Source: Nitrospirales bacterium (GTDB lineage Bacteria; Nitrospirota; Nitrospiria; Nitrospirales; UBA8639). From it: a stretch of DNA of 64,000 nucleotides. Positions 36,883-48,400 of the stretch are shown here, one piece after another. The first letter of the stretch is position 1. The number at the start of each line of letters is the position of its first letter. The notes under the pieces were generated by a model. It had not been told where the DNA came from and searched no databases. It saw nothing but the letters and a program-made list of their open reading frames with translations. The stretch is from positions 1 to 64,000 of the forward strand of contig JAJDBS010000169.1 in NCBI GenBank assembly GCA_029261235.1, given 5' to 3'. The position numbers and the translations under genes are program-made.

Positions 36883-37320
36883 CTTCTTTCGATAGTCCTT
36901 GTCTCAAAAAACCGATACTAGAATTTCCCAAGAAAGCAGCAGATTCAGAAAAAATCCGAGATGCTCCCCTCTCAATCTGTACTTCCATGCTTGATAAGGG
37001 TCCCGATAGGGAATTTTTTCCAGTTACTTCCCTCCTTCAGCAAAGCACTTGACATTATTCACGATATTTACGACAGTTGGCCTTCTTATCTAATGGAACT
37101 CCTCTTGGGAAGGTGGTCCTCTTCGGTTGTAATTTTCAACCATATTGTCCGTCATCGGAATTACGATATCCGATTCCTTGTGCGATAGCGGCGCTAGTTG
37201 TCGGACCAGACAAGACTAGAAAATCCCCTTCTATCTTTAGAAATTCGATCCTCAGATATGAGCGATGTCAGAGAGCCTTGAAGGAATTAATAAGCCTTGA
37301 AGTGAAGAGAATCTAAGGAA
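36883..37320 (+). other. Leader region of the second dockerin gene
   Basis: A 438-bp stretch with no convincing ORF. It contains a conserved two-part element (listed separately) also found in front of the third dockerin gene. The AAGG ribosome site lies just before the ATG at 37321. Confidence 0.5.
37049..37120 (+). promoter_or_regulatory. Conserved upstream element, copy A
   Basis: A 27-bp block beginning TTGACATTATTCAC (24 of 27 identical to copy B at 50256) and a second block GGGAAGGTGGTCCT 58 bp after its start. The sequence between the blocks is not conserved. TTGACA is a perfect -35 hexamer, but no clear -10 follows at standard spacing. Confidence 0.55.
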
Positions 37321-40300
37321 ATGCTGAGACGTAACTTGAATCGCATATTGGGCAGCTTCTCTTCTCTCTACATATTTGCCGTAATAATTATATCCATTGC
37401 TTTCATCGCCAAGAGTCAAACAGTTTTGGCTAGTCACGATCCGGATTTGAATGATGATGGGATCGTGAATATCCTGGATCTATCGTTAGCGGGGAGTTGC
37501 TTCGAGCAAGACCCAACGATCAATGTCCAATGTCAGGTAGCGGATATTAACCACGATAATGTCATTGATCTGGCAGATATCAATATTCTGTCCGGTCGCT
37601 TTGGCCAATCCTTTCCGCCTAATCCTACCGATCCGAATGATATAGACGACGACGGCGATGGGTTTACCGAGAACCAAGGCGACTGTAACGATGGCAATGC
37701 GGTAGTTAACCCGGATGCCACCGACATTCCGGGCAATGACATCGATGAAAACTGTGATGGCCAGGATGCGCCGCTCGATCCCCTGGATGTGGATGATGAC
37801 GGGGATGGCTTCACCGAATCGCAGGGCGACTGTAACGACGGTGATGCGGCGATCAACCCCGATGCCACAGACATTCCAGGCAACGGGATCGATGAAGATT
37901 GCAGTGGTAGCGATGCGCCCGTAGATCCCCTGGATGTGGATGATGACGGCGATGGGTTTACCGAGAATCAAGGCGACTGTAACGATGGCAATGCGGCGAT
38001 CAACCCGGGTGCCACGGATATTCCGGATAATATCATTGATGAAAATTGTGACGGCCAAGATGCTACCACGAGTGGGCTTGACACAATTCCGCCAAGCCTC
38101 TCCATTCTGACACCAAAGAATGGCGCGTTGGTCACGCAAAAACGACCAACGATCGCTTTTCAATTCAGTGATGAGAATAGTGGAATCAACACGCAGAGTC
38201 TGGCTATTTCCGCCGGTAGTAATACCCTAGAAGTCACATGTGTATTCACAGACGCGAGTGCGGAGTGTACGCCAGAGGCAGATTTCCCTGAAGCTGCGGT
38301 TACCCTAGTAGCATTCATCGAAGATCAAGCGGGCAATCCTGCGACGACACACATTGATCTGATTGTCGACACGGTTCCTGTAGAGGTTAGCATCTTGACT
38401 CCCAATGATGGACTCATCACAAAAGAGGCAGAGATACAAGTCACTGGAGAAATTGGGGATGGAATAACCAAGGTTTCCGTCAATGGAGTCGAAGCTGACC
38501 TAGGGAATGCTTTCTCGGTGAACGTGCCCCTACGAGAAGGTAAAAATATGATTGTGGCAGTGGCCGAAAACGCGAATGGCAAAACCGGGACAGATACGGT
38601 CGATATTACAAGAGATATCGTTGCTCCCATCGTGCGCATTGATTCGCCACGAAATGGGTTGGTTTCGGTCGAAGATAAGATCGCCATCGCCGGGAAAATC
38701 AACGATATCGTTAATGGTGGGACCAATGCGCGCGTCTTGGTCAACGGTATTGAGGCGACTGTTGCTCAGGGCGCGTTTATGCTCACAGATCTTCCACTGA
38801 CGCGTGGCCCTAATACCATTACTGCTGTTGCCACAGATGCAGTCGGTAATGAGGGGAGTCATAGTGTTCAGGTTATATTCCAACAAATAGCCGGAGGTCG
38901 TATCGGCCTTGTCTCAGGCAATGGCCAAGCCGGTTTGGTGAATCGAGCCTTACCGAACCCTCTCGTCGCATCAGTCAAAGATCAGGTGGGCAATCCATTG
39001 TCAGGACGGATCGTGACGTTTGAAGTCACTCGAAATAGCGGAACATTACAACGACAGTCTTCCGATTCACCAAAACGGAACATGCAAGTGCCGACAGACG
39101 TCAACGGTCAAGCGACTGTGGCATTCACTCTCGGGGATACCGCTGGAGAAGGCAACAATCGTGTACGGGTGACCGCACAGGGAGTGGCGGGAGAGGGTGA
39201 GTTTTGTGCGTCGGCATTGGGATCAGATCCTGACAAAATTCTTGTCATTACTGGTGATAATCAACGAGGTCTCGCTGCTAACCCTTTAGCAACGCCGTTA
39301 GAAGCCATCGTCGTTGATGAGGACGGAAATCCCATTCAGGATCTGCAGGTTACTTTTTCAGTGGTGACAGGAACTGGAAGTCTCAATGGGCAACAAAACC
39401 TTGTGAGAACCACCGGTGCAGATGGCGTTATTCGTGCTGTGCTGACGTTGGGGCAAGAACCGGGGATTAACAATAACGTCGTCAATGCAACCTTTGAGGG
39501 ACATACGGGAGCTCCCGCTACGTTTGTTGCCTCAGCTTTGTTGGCAGGTAAGCCTGAAGACACTGGATTCCGGGGTGTGGTGTTGGATAATGGATATACA
39601 GCTATTCCAGGTGCCACTGTCAGTATTCCAGAAGCAGGCGTGAGTACCACGACCAATGAAGAAGGACAGTTCACGTTAACTCAGATACCGGTTGGGCATA
39701 TTCATCTACGGATTGATCCTACAAACAGTCCTCGACCTGAGACATTTCCGCCGCTGGAATTTGAGACCGTCACGGTAGCTGGGCAACTCAATATTCTTGG
39801 GCAACCCATTCTCTTGCCTGCCCTTCAGATCGATAGTTCGAAAACGGTGGGTGGGGATCAGGACGTGACGCTAGAGATGCCTGGGGTTGATGGCTTTACT
39901 CTCACAGTCTTTGCCAACTCGGTGAATTTTCCCGATGGTTCTAAAACAGGCCAGCTCACAGTAAGTCAAGTGCATCTCGATAAAGTGCCCATGCCGCCCC
40001 CTGGCGGGACGACTCTTCTGTCTCCAGCGTGGACCATTCAACCCTCAGGGACCAAGTTTGATCCGCCCGCTCGCATTACTATTCCCAACAATGGTCTACC
40101 GCCAGGCCGTGTCGTGGATATTTTCCAGTTTGATCATGGTCTGAATCAATTCATCAATGTGGGCCAAGGAACGGTCTCGGAAGATGGATTGATTATTAGG
40201 TCCGACCCAGGGTTTGGCATAACGGCGGCAGGATGGGGTTTCCCTCAAGCTGAGCCGCCAGAGCCTGGATGTGTCTGCTCATGTAATGATGGGAATGTGT

Positions 40301-41196
40301 GTACAAACGATAGTTGTTCCGGAAAACCTGAGTGCAAATGTAGTTTTACGCTCCGTGATGGGCCAGTACCATCTGATAGGTGTAAGACATGCGAGAATGG
40401 AAGTACCAGAGATATTGACCTAGCAATTCCTACTACCGATGCCATCAAAATTGGTCTACCAAATCCTACAGTCAACAAAATCAACGAAGGGTTGGATGAA
40501 TTAAGGAAAATAGGTATTTTAGCCAGTCTATCGACAGAGGAACTTACTGGCCAGCGAACGTTGGAAGAATGTTGTGAATCGACTATTGGAAAAGGCATTA
40601 AAGAAACAGCAAGCTTGTCTGGGACTATTGCGAATATTAAATTTGCAGGGAAAGTTTGGCCACCTGGTCCTATTCCAGAATTTAAATCACCAGACATTTT
40701 TATTCTAGTAGCCACCATTAGGTTCGAAGCTTCTTTTGAAGGAGGTCTTTTTGCTGGCTTTAACTTTGATGTAGGGGGAGATCTAGGAAAAATCAAAGAT
40801 GGATGTTCGAAAGATCAAGCAAATCGCAATGGATGTATTCAAGCGGAATTTGCAGTAAAGTTCGAGCCTATTCTTGATGTACGACTTAACGGCAAAGGAT
40901 GCGGTCTTATCAAATGTCTCCTCTGCGATGATTTCGATCAGATCTGCGGCAATGGAGGTGCAATGGCTGAAGCTAAGTTAACTTTCAATATTGCAACTAT
41001 TACCTTTAACAAGCCCAATTGCGGTGATCTGATTTCTGGAGGCGTAGCTACGTTTGGAGGTGCATCATTTACCGTTCCGGTTACCTTTGGACTAAGTGGA
41101 AAAATAGGCGGAGTACCGTTTAGTGAAAACAAAACATTCGACGTTCTAACTTGCAATAGTAATTCATCGCCATATTGTAAGGTGAATGTTTTTTAG
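37321..41196 (+). CDS. Giant dockerin-MopE protein with Big_1 domains and novel Cys-containing C-terminus
   Basis: 1,291 residues. Signal peptide to about residue 37, dockerin 40-96 (DLNDDGIVNILD, DINHDNVIDLAD), and three MopE-type repeats 107-250, all near-identical in pattern to the other two giants. Then Ig-like domains to about 520, two Big_1/invasin-like domains (about 524-740), a carboxypeptidase-regulatory-like domain (745-820), a beta region, and a Cys-rich linker (GCVCSCNDGNVCTNDSCSG). The last 260 residues form a domain I do not recognise, containing several Cys and Gly-rich amphipathic strands. No RHS part is present. The last 11 bp overlap the next gene. Confidence 0.8.
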   Translation: MLRRNLNRILGSFSSLYIFAVIIISIAFIAKSQTVLASHDPDLNDDGIVNILDLSLAGSCFEQDPTINVQCQVADINHDNVIDLADINILSGRFGQSFPPNPTDPNDIDDDGDGFTENQGDCNDGNAVVNPDATDIPGNDIDENCDGQDAPLDPLDVDDDGDGFTESQGDCNDGDAAINPDATDIPGNGIDEDCSGSDAPVDPLDVDDDGDGFTENQGDCNDGNAAINPGATDIPDNIIDENCDGQDATTSGLDTIPPSLSILTPKNGALVTQKRPTIAFQFSDENSGINTQSLAISAGSNTLEVTCVFTDASAECTPEADFPEAAVTLVAFIEDQAGNPATTHIDLIVDTVPVEVSILTPNDGLITKEAEIQVTGEIGDGITKVSVNGVEADLGNAFSVNVPLREGKNMIVAVAENANGKTGTDTVDITRDIVAPIVRIDSPRNGLVSVEDKIAIAGKINDIVNGGTNARVLVNGIEATVAQGAFMLTDLPLTRGPNTITAVATDAVGNEGSHSVQVIFQQIAGGRIGLVSGNGQAGLVNRALPNPLVASVKDQVGNPLSGRIVTFEVTRNSGTLQRQSSDSPKRNMQVPTDVNGQATVAFTLGDTAGEGNNRVRVTAQGVAGEGEFCASALGSDPDKILVITGDNQRGLAANPLATPLEAIVVDEDGNPIQDLQVTFSVVTGTGSLNGQQNLVRTTGADGVIRAVLTLGQEPGINNNVVNATFEGHTGAPATFVASALLAGKPEDTGFRGVVLDNGYTAIPGATVSIPEAGVSTTTNEEGQFTLTQIPVGHIHLRIDPTNSPRPETFPPLEFETVTVAGQLNILGQPILLPALQIDSSKTVGGDQDVTLEMPGVDGFTLTVFANSVNFPDGSKTGQLTVSQVHLDKVPMPPPGGTTLLSPAWTIQPSGTKFDPPARITIPNNGLPPGRVVDIFQFDHGLNQFINVGQGTVSEDGLIIRSDPGFGITAAGWGFPQAEPPEPGCVCSCNDGNVCTNDSCSGKPECKCSFTLRDGPVPSDRCKTCENGSTRDIDLAIPTTDAIKIGLPNPTVNKINEGLDELRKIGILASLSTEELTGQRTLEECCESTIGKGIKETASLSGTIANIKFAGKVWPPGPIPEFKSPDIFILVATIRFEASFEGGLFAGFNFDVGGDLGKIKDGCSKDQANRNGCIQAEFAVKFEPILDVRLNGKGCGLIKCLLCDDFDQICGNGGAMAEAKLTFNIATITFNKPNCGDLISGGVATFGGASFTVPVTFGLSGKIGGVPFSENKTFDVLTCNSNSSPYCKVNVF

Positions 41197-42367
41197 CTTG
41201 GTCAACGTGACTGAAAAATATCATTCATACATTTACATTCTTGCAATCAGCCTATTATTGCTCGCTCAATACTCGACTGTAAGAGCTGGAGAAGCGCACG
41301 ATGTAAGGGTTCCGCTGATTTTCTCACTAGAAGGAATTGACATAAAGACTTCTGCCTGTGTCCTTGTTAAGGAACAAGTGTATGGCATGAAAGGTGTTAC
41401 TTGGCAAGGCTTCAGAGATAAAGCGCAAGAATTTCCAGAAAACTTACTGAAAGAAACGATTGGTGCAATGCGTAACAAAAATAGTAAGCGATTACAAGAA
41501 TTGACACATCCAACTCTAGGGCGTAATTCACAAAAGTTCGGACAAGCAGCTATAGGATATTTTCGAGTATTTTCAGATTTAACAATAAATCAGGTGTGGG
41601 GTAGCTACAGATTCGACGATCTTCTAGTCTTTTTTTTGAAGATACAATTAGCTAGGAGTTCTGGGTTTGCAAATTTTCGATATAGTTTAGTTGGAGAGAC
41701 AGGTGTTTATGGATTTTTGCCATATGATTCTGGGCAAAGCCTCACATTGCAGTTTCTAAGTGGGTGGTTTCAGTCCGATTGGGGACCAGCAAAGAGCATA
41801 CCGCCTGCATATTGTACCCCATTTTTACTCAAGGAAATGACTCATAAAGTTGAGTTAGATTATACCAACAGTCATTTGAAATATTCCTCAAGGCTTTTGT
41901 TGATTGGATCGCCTTTAAAGGAAATTAGCAAAGATAGACATCCTTATAATGAATTGCAGAATAAAATTTCAGCGCTACGGAAAGCACTGCAAGTAGGCAA
42001 TTGGGAGGACTATTTTGCTGAGTTCACAGAGCGTGGGAAAAAGAGGGTAACAGACTGGTTCCAAAAGTCTAAAAAGGAAGAACGGCAGAAATACAAAGAT
42101 AGCTTTATTAATCAAGAACCTTTTTTTGTCTTTAATGCCGCGCCTCTTTTCGTTGTATACACACACACTCGATCTAATGGCGTACAAGTCATATACTTCG
42201 TTAAAGATAGGAACGGACAATTCCTTTTGGCTAATGCCGCTTATGCAACTACAGCTGATAGAGTTTTCAAAAGTCAGAGATTTATAAATGAAGCCACAGG
42301 GGATAAACCTTTTGAGAAATGGAAAATTTCTCAAGGCGGGTTAGTCCAAGAAGAAGGGTTTAGGTAG
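41186..42367 (+). CDS. Exported protein of unknown function, coupled to the dockerin protein
   Basis: 393 residues. A signal peptide with core YIYILAISLLLLAQYSTVRA precedes the mature protein. The ATG lies inside the previous gene, overlapping by 11 bp, so translation is probably coupled. GTG 41207 is an alternative start. The protein is charged and rich in aromatic residues, with a repeated general layout of helices and strands. I do not recognise a family. The tight coupling suggests that it works with the unknown C-terminal domain of the preceding giant protein, for example as a chaperone, partner or protective factor. Confidence 0.65.
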   Translation: MFFSLVNVTEKYHSYIYILAISLLLLAQYSTVRAGEAHDVRVPLIFSLEGIDIKTSACVLVKEQVYGMKGVTWQGFRDKAQEFPENLLKETIGAMRNKNSKRLQELTHPTLGRNSQKFGQAAIGYFRVFSDLTINQVWGSYRFDDLLVFFLKIQLARSSGFANFRYSLVGETGVYGFLPYDSGQSLTLQFLSGWFQSDWGPAKSIPPAYCTPFLLKEMTHKVELDYTNSHLKYSSRLLLIGSPLKEISKDRHPYNELQNKISALRKALQVGNWEDYFAEFTERGKKRVTDWFQKSKKEERQKYKDSFINQEPFFVFNAAPLFVVYTHTRSNGVQVIYFVKDRNGQFLLANAAYATTADRVFKSQRFINEATGDKPFEKWKISQGGLVQEEGFR

Positions 42368-42488
42368 ATTGAAAACACGGCTACTAAGAATGTGTTGATC
42401 TAACAGAAAGAGCACTCAGTTGAATTTCTGTAAATATTGTTAAAGGAATTCCTGCTTCACGTTGTGGATAACAAGACCAAGTTTTTTT

Positions 42489-45400
42489 ATGAGACTGTTT
42501 AAAGGTAGCCATATAAGCCTCTGGTATTTGTCGAAAAGGATTAGTCTGTGTTTCGGTATTTTATTGAGTCTATCAATAGCTGGTGTTCCTGCTGTGGCTA
42601 AAGTTGTTTCATTGGATGAAAACTGTACGGCTTCCGTATTAAATCGTACGGTTCAAGTGAGCCCCAATGCGACATTTACCATTGGCAATGTTCCAATACC
42701 TCCTTCAGTATTTCGAGTCCAAGTGATTTGTAATAATGAAAGTGGTGGGGTCGTTAAGGGGCAGTCGAATTTTGTGCAAGGAATTCCTGGTGGTGAGGTT
42801 CTCATAGAGGAAGTTAGCTTTGATGAACAAAAAAATCTTCTTCCAATTTCATTGCTCATCACTTCACCTGCTGATGCTATTACACCATCAACAAATGGGC
42901 TACAACTCATCACTACCGGTTCTCTTCCTAATGCATCTCAAGTAAATCTAACGTTAGCTACAACAGGAACCTCATACCGCTCTTCGAACTCAAGCATCGC
43001 AACAGTTTCCGCTGATGGATTGGTTAATGCGGTTGCGAGTGGCGCAGTCATTATATCCGCAATAAATGAAGGTGCAGTAGCTGGTAAGCGTCTTGAAGTG
43101 CGGTTAAGCCAAGATAGTGACGGTGATGGATTGCCGGATGACTTTGAACGTGCCAATGTTCTCAATCCAGTCGGCGTAAATGAGGCACGACGACCAAGTA
43201 CCGTTGTATCTGCTAGTAGTTTTGCGTCTGGCGCAGATCCTCGGCAGGCGGTTGATGGAAATCTTCAGACTTCGTGGCGCACTCAAGGTGGTGATGCGGC
43301 GAATTTGGGCGGTGCCCCATTTATCGAACTGACGTTTCCTTTTTTGGGAACTGTGGTAGCAGAGATACGTTTGTTCGGCAATCGCGAACTTGCCGACGGG
43401 TTTGACTTTTTTTCTGGAATTTTTCAAGCGTTCGATGCGGCAGGGGCTGAACTGTACAATTCTGGTGAAGTAGTTTTACCTGCCCCCGATCGTGATGTGA
43501 TTTTGCCTGTTGATTTACGAGGGGTGAAACGTATTCGGTTTACGGGAACTGATGATGAAGGGCGAGCACCAGGTGTTGCCGAATTTCAGGTGTTTTCTCG
43601 GCTTGAAACTTTTGGATTAGACCCGGATGATCCTACTGATGCCTTAGATGATTATGACGGGGATGGGATCACGAACCTGGAAGAGTTCTCACTTGGAACC
43701 AGTATTTTCTTGCCCGATACCGATGGGGATGGGTTAGAAGACGGCCCTGATAAATCGGTGAATCCTCTCGTGCCAGATACCGATGGAGATGGCCTACTTG
43801 ATGGGGAAGAAGTTAACGAATTAAACAGCGATCCTAATAGTCCTAGGACGGATCCTTTAGATCCTGATACGGATGATGATGGCTTATTTGATGGCCTTGA
43901 AGTTCAATTGGGATTAAGTCCGCTACGAGTCGATACCGATGGAGATGGGACCGCAGACCCAGATGAAGATCATGATAATGATGGGCTCAGTAACGTTGAT
44001 GAAGTCACCCTATTCACTGATCCCGAGTTAGTAGATACGGATGGAGATCGTGCACCTGATGGGCAGGAAGCTCTGTTGGGCTGCAATCCACTCGTTCCAA
44101 AAACTACAATAGTAAGGGGAACGGTGGTTGATGGAAGCGGTGCTCCTGTCAGTGGCGCACGCATACAAGTCATTGAGCGTGTAGGAGAGTTCACGTTCAG
44201 TAATGCTTCAGGTGAGTTTGTCTTGCCAAATGTGCCAGCCTGTCCTCAAGTGGGTTCGGTGGTAGGAAGAATTTTCAAGGACAATGTCTTATTGCGTGGA
44301 AAGACTCCAGAAGGTTCCTTAATCGCGAATGGCGAGACGAATATCGATGACCTCGTGTTGCGGCCATTTTCTGGATCGATGCTTCCGTTAAATAGATATA
44401 ACATTGGAGGCGAGTCTGTAATTAGATCGAATGTTTTTGAAAAAGCACGTTTACTTACTCGCGACTTGGATGGGGATGGGATTGTGGACGTGATAACCTC
44501 AAACCCACTCTCACTGGATATTTCTGTGCTCATGGGCAAAAATGATGGGACATTTGAGGTTGCAACCAATTTTGGGAATCTCAGCGGAGAACCGTCATCC
44601 TTAGCCATCGGAGATCTGAATGAAGATGGCGCTGAAGATGTCGTGGTTGGTCATGAGGTCGGCGGGGGGAATTTCAGCATCTATTGGGGAGATGGTGTTG
44701 GACAGTTCTCACTTCCTACTGCGGTAAGGATACCAGATTTGCCTGTCACACCTTTAGTAGCGATCCATGATTTAAACGGAGATAACCATTTGGATCTAAT
44801 TCTAAGTACGAAATTTGGATCTGATAGAGCCAAAGTATTTATTGTTTTGGGGAACGGAACAGGTAATTTCTCTTTTTTTGAGAGTCTATTAGTGAATGAT
44901 CTCAGTGATATTCCCATTGCACTCAAATTTGCTGACATTTCGGAAGATGGACGAATGGACTTGCTTGTGCTTTCGCAAAGTGCATCTCTTGGTCAAAGTG
45001 GGAAAGCTCAACTTTTTATCAACCAAGGAGGGGGGGATTTTTCTCAAAGTCAAGTTCTCATTACAGAAGTTAATCCGGTTGATGCAGCCTTCGCGGATTT
45101 TACCCAGGATCATAAGCTTGATCTTGTCGTAGCTAATGGCAATTCTAGCAACGTATCGGTGTTTATGAATAATGGTGATGGGACTTTTGGAGCCGTGCAG
45201 CAGTTTCCCGTTGGTACTCCTAGAAATACTGGAGTGTGTTGTCAAGAGCCAACAATCCCAGCATCTGTAGCTGTGGCTGACCTGAATAAGGATTCCTTTG
45301 CTGATATCGTGACAGCTAATGCTGGAGATGGCGATGATATTTCTGTGTTGTTAGGCAATGGTAACGGATTCTTTAGGACTGCTCGGGACTTCACTGTAGC

Positions 45401-48400
45401 GAAAAACCTGTCTTCTATTGCCATTGTAGATTTGAATGGAGACAGTGTCTTAGATGTAGTGGCCACAGATGAAGTATTCATGAGACGAGGAGCGGTTACT
45501 GCTTTATTTGGTCAAGGTCGAGAAGAAGAACTTTTTTCTGTGCCAGTGGAGGTCCAAACAGGGGGATTTCCCACGCGACCTATAGTATTAGACCTGAATG
45601 GAGATGGCTGGCCCGATATTATTAATCCGAATAGCAGTAATGGCGATAATGATATCTCTGTAATATTAGGAAATGGAAATGGAACGTTTCGCTCGCGGAT
45701 GAACTTTTTCGTACAACCAAGAAGGTTTAATGGCTCTCGTCCACCAGGTGGTCCCGATCTGGTTATAGCCGGAGATATCGATAATAATGAGGTTCTGGAT
45801 CTCGTGACGCGCAACAGACCTCAGGGTCTTGGTGCTGGAGTGTCTTTATTCTTAGGTAATGGAAATGGGAGATTTGACCCTGCTATTGGAATATTAGGTG
45901 CTGGAGATACCTTAATTGATTTGCCTGATCTTAATGGTGATGGGAATTTAGATCTTGTCACTTGGCAGTTGACTGCAAGTAGGGTGGATACCCACCTTGG
46001 CAATGGTGATGGGACGTTTAGAATGGCAATTGCTGCTCAGTCCGGTGTATCTCTAAGTTCAAATCCAGATTCCATTCGAGTCGTAGATCTCAACGATGAT
46101 CCCTTCCTAGATCTAGTTCAGGTTATTTTTGATTTTTCAAATCCTGAGCCTTCAAGTTCACTACTTCTTTCGCTTGGAAATGGTGATGGAACTTTTAGAA
46201 CTCATCAACAAGTTGATTTTGACAAAGTTGTGGAGATTATAGAAATTCAAGACCTTAATGGAGATGGTGGTTTAGATATAGTGGTTAAGGGGTTCAAACA
46301 AGATACTATTTCTGTACTTTTTGGTGAGGGTAATACTAGCTTTACGGATCCCAAGCATTTTTTTGCAGGTGGGGAAGTGCGTTCTGCAACTGCCATGGAT
46401 GTGTCAGGAGATGGGATTATTGACTTAGTTGTCCAGGGTTTCAATCTTAAAGAAAGTACTCATCCAAGAACAAGATTCAAGGCAGGAGGGTTTATTTCAA
46501 TTCTACTTGGTAAAGGCGGAGAGGATTTCGGGCTACCTCAGAACTTTTCTGGGGCCGGCTTTAATCCGAGTACTCTGGCAGATCTGAACCTTGATGGTAC
46601 AGCGGACCTTATTGTTCCTAATGCAAACTCTAACCATCTTTCCATCTATTTTTCTTTACTCAATTCTTCGATATTCTCGGATGATGATCAAGATGGTCTT
46701 CCTGATCAATATGAAACTGCGCAAAGTTTAGATCCTACTGATAGAAATGATGCAGGAATAGATGCGGACGGAGATGGTCTCTCCAACATTCAAGAGTTTC
46801 AACTTCGTTCTTCCCCATTCCAATTCGATAGTGATCAGGATGGCCTATCTGATGGAGATGAGGCATCAAGGGGCACAAAGATCCTTCGAGCCGATTCTGA
46901 TCTCGATGGTCTTGATGATGGAAGAGAAGTCTCATCTGTGGGGACCAATCCTTTGAAGGCGGATACGGACGGAGATGGGTTGGAAGATGGCCGTGAGATC
47001 ACTCTTGGACTCGATCCGTTAGATCCCACTGACGCTGGGAACGACCCTGATGGTGATGGGTTGAGCACAGATGATGAATCAGCACGTGGCACTGATCCGT
47101 TTAGGGCAGATACCGATGGGGATGGAATATTGGATGGACGGGAAGTGACTCTCGGCCTCAATCCTTTGGATCCGACTGATGCCGATGCAGATCCAGATGG
47201 AGACGGTCTGAGCACGAAGGAAGAAGTGGATTTAGGCACTGACCCCTTCAACGCAGATACTGATGGAGATGGGTTGATGGATGGAGAGGAAGTGACGTTG
47301 GGCCTCAATCCTTTGGATCCGGATGATGTTGCGGCTGATCCAGATGGCGATGGGTTGAGCACGGATGACGAGCTGACGCGTGGCACCGATCCCTTGAAGG
47401 CGGATACGGATGGCGATGGTCTCCCTGATGGCCTTGAAGTTCAATTTGGTTTGAATCCGTTGGATTCTAGCGATGGTAATACCGACGTTGATAGTGATGG
47501 GTTGGGATCTGCTGATGAGCTGGCTCTTGGTACGGATCCTTTACGAGCAGATACTGATATTGATGGCCTGAAGGATGGAGATGAAGTGAAGATCCATTCT
47601 ACAGATCCGCTTCAATCAGATACAGATAGCGGTGGTCGAAAAGATGGGGAAGAGGTGTTGTTCCATAATACGGACCCATTAGAACCGAGTGACGACTTAG
47701 CCCAAGATGATCCTAGGGCTGATCTGTATGATGATTTTGAGGATGAGTTGATTAATGCTGACAAGTGGGAAAATTATGCACTCATTCGACGAGTGAGGGA
47801 TGGTGTGCTGGAAGTTGGACTGAGGGCGGTTGCGGAAGAAGACGATAATCTTGTGACATTGGCGCAGCCTCAAGTCATTACGACCATTTCGGCCAACATG
47901 ACCGTTACTGATGCTAAGCATGATGGAGGTACGCCGTTTGCCGGTTTAGTGGGGACATTTTATAAAGATACGACTGACGGAGAAGGGGCCGCCGGGGACA
48001 TTTTTGCTGGGAGCGGAGTTCGTCATAATGGAACCAAACTCGTGAGCACCTATTTTATTGGAAGATGTGATGATGCGGACTGTGATGAATCCACGTTTCT
48101 GTTGGCGAATGAGACGACAATAGATCCGGTTGCTCTTGGTGACACAAATTTTGTGTCTTTAGGGTGGGATGGCAACTTGTTTACGTTCGGTTTTGCTGGA
48201 GAAACGGTTGTCGTGGATCCTCAAGATGTCGCGCCGGTTGTGGCTGCGCCTAGTAATCCGCTCAATGCACTGGGGATACTCGTAATAGGTGTTGATGGCG
48301 GAGATGATGCAGCGAGTTTGTTTGTTGAGTTTGATGATTTCGCAATTGATGGAACAGTGGTTGATCAATTTACTTCGGATTCACTCGATACGAACAAGTG

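Noticed and set aside
36961-37316. Small ORFs upstream of the second dockerin gene
   Set aside because: They overlap the conserved upstream element and lack coding features.
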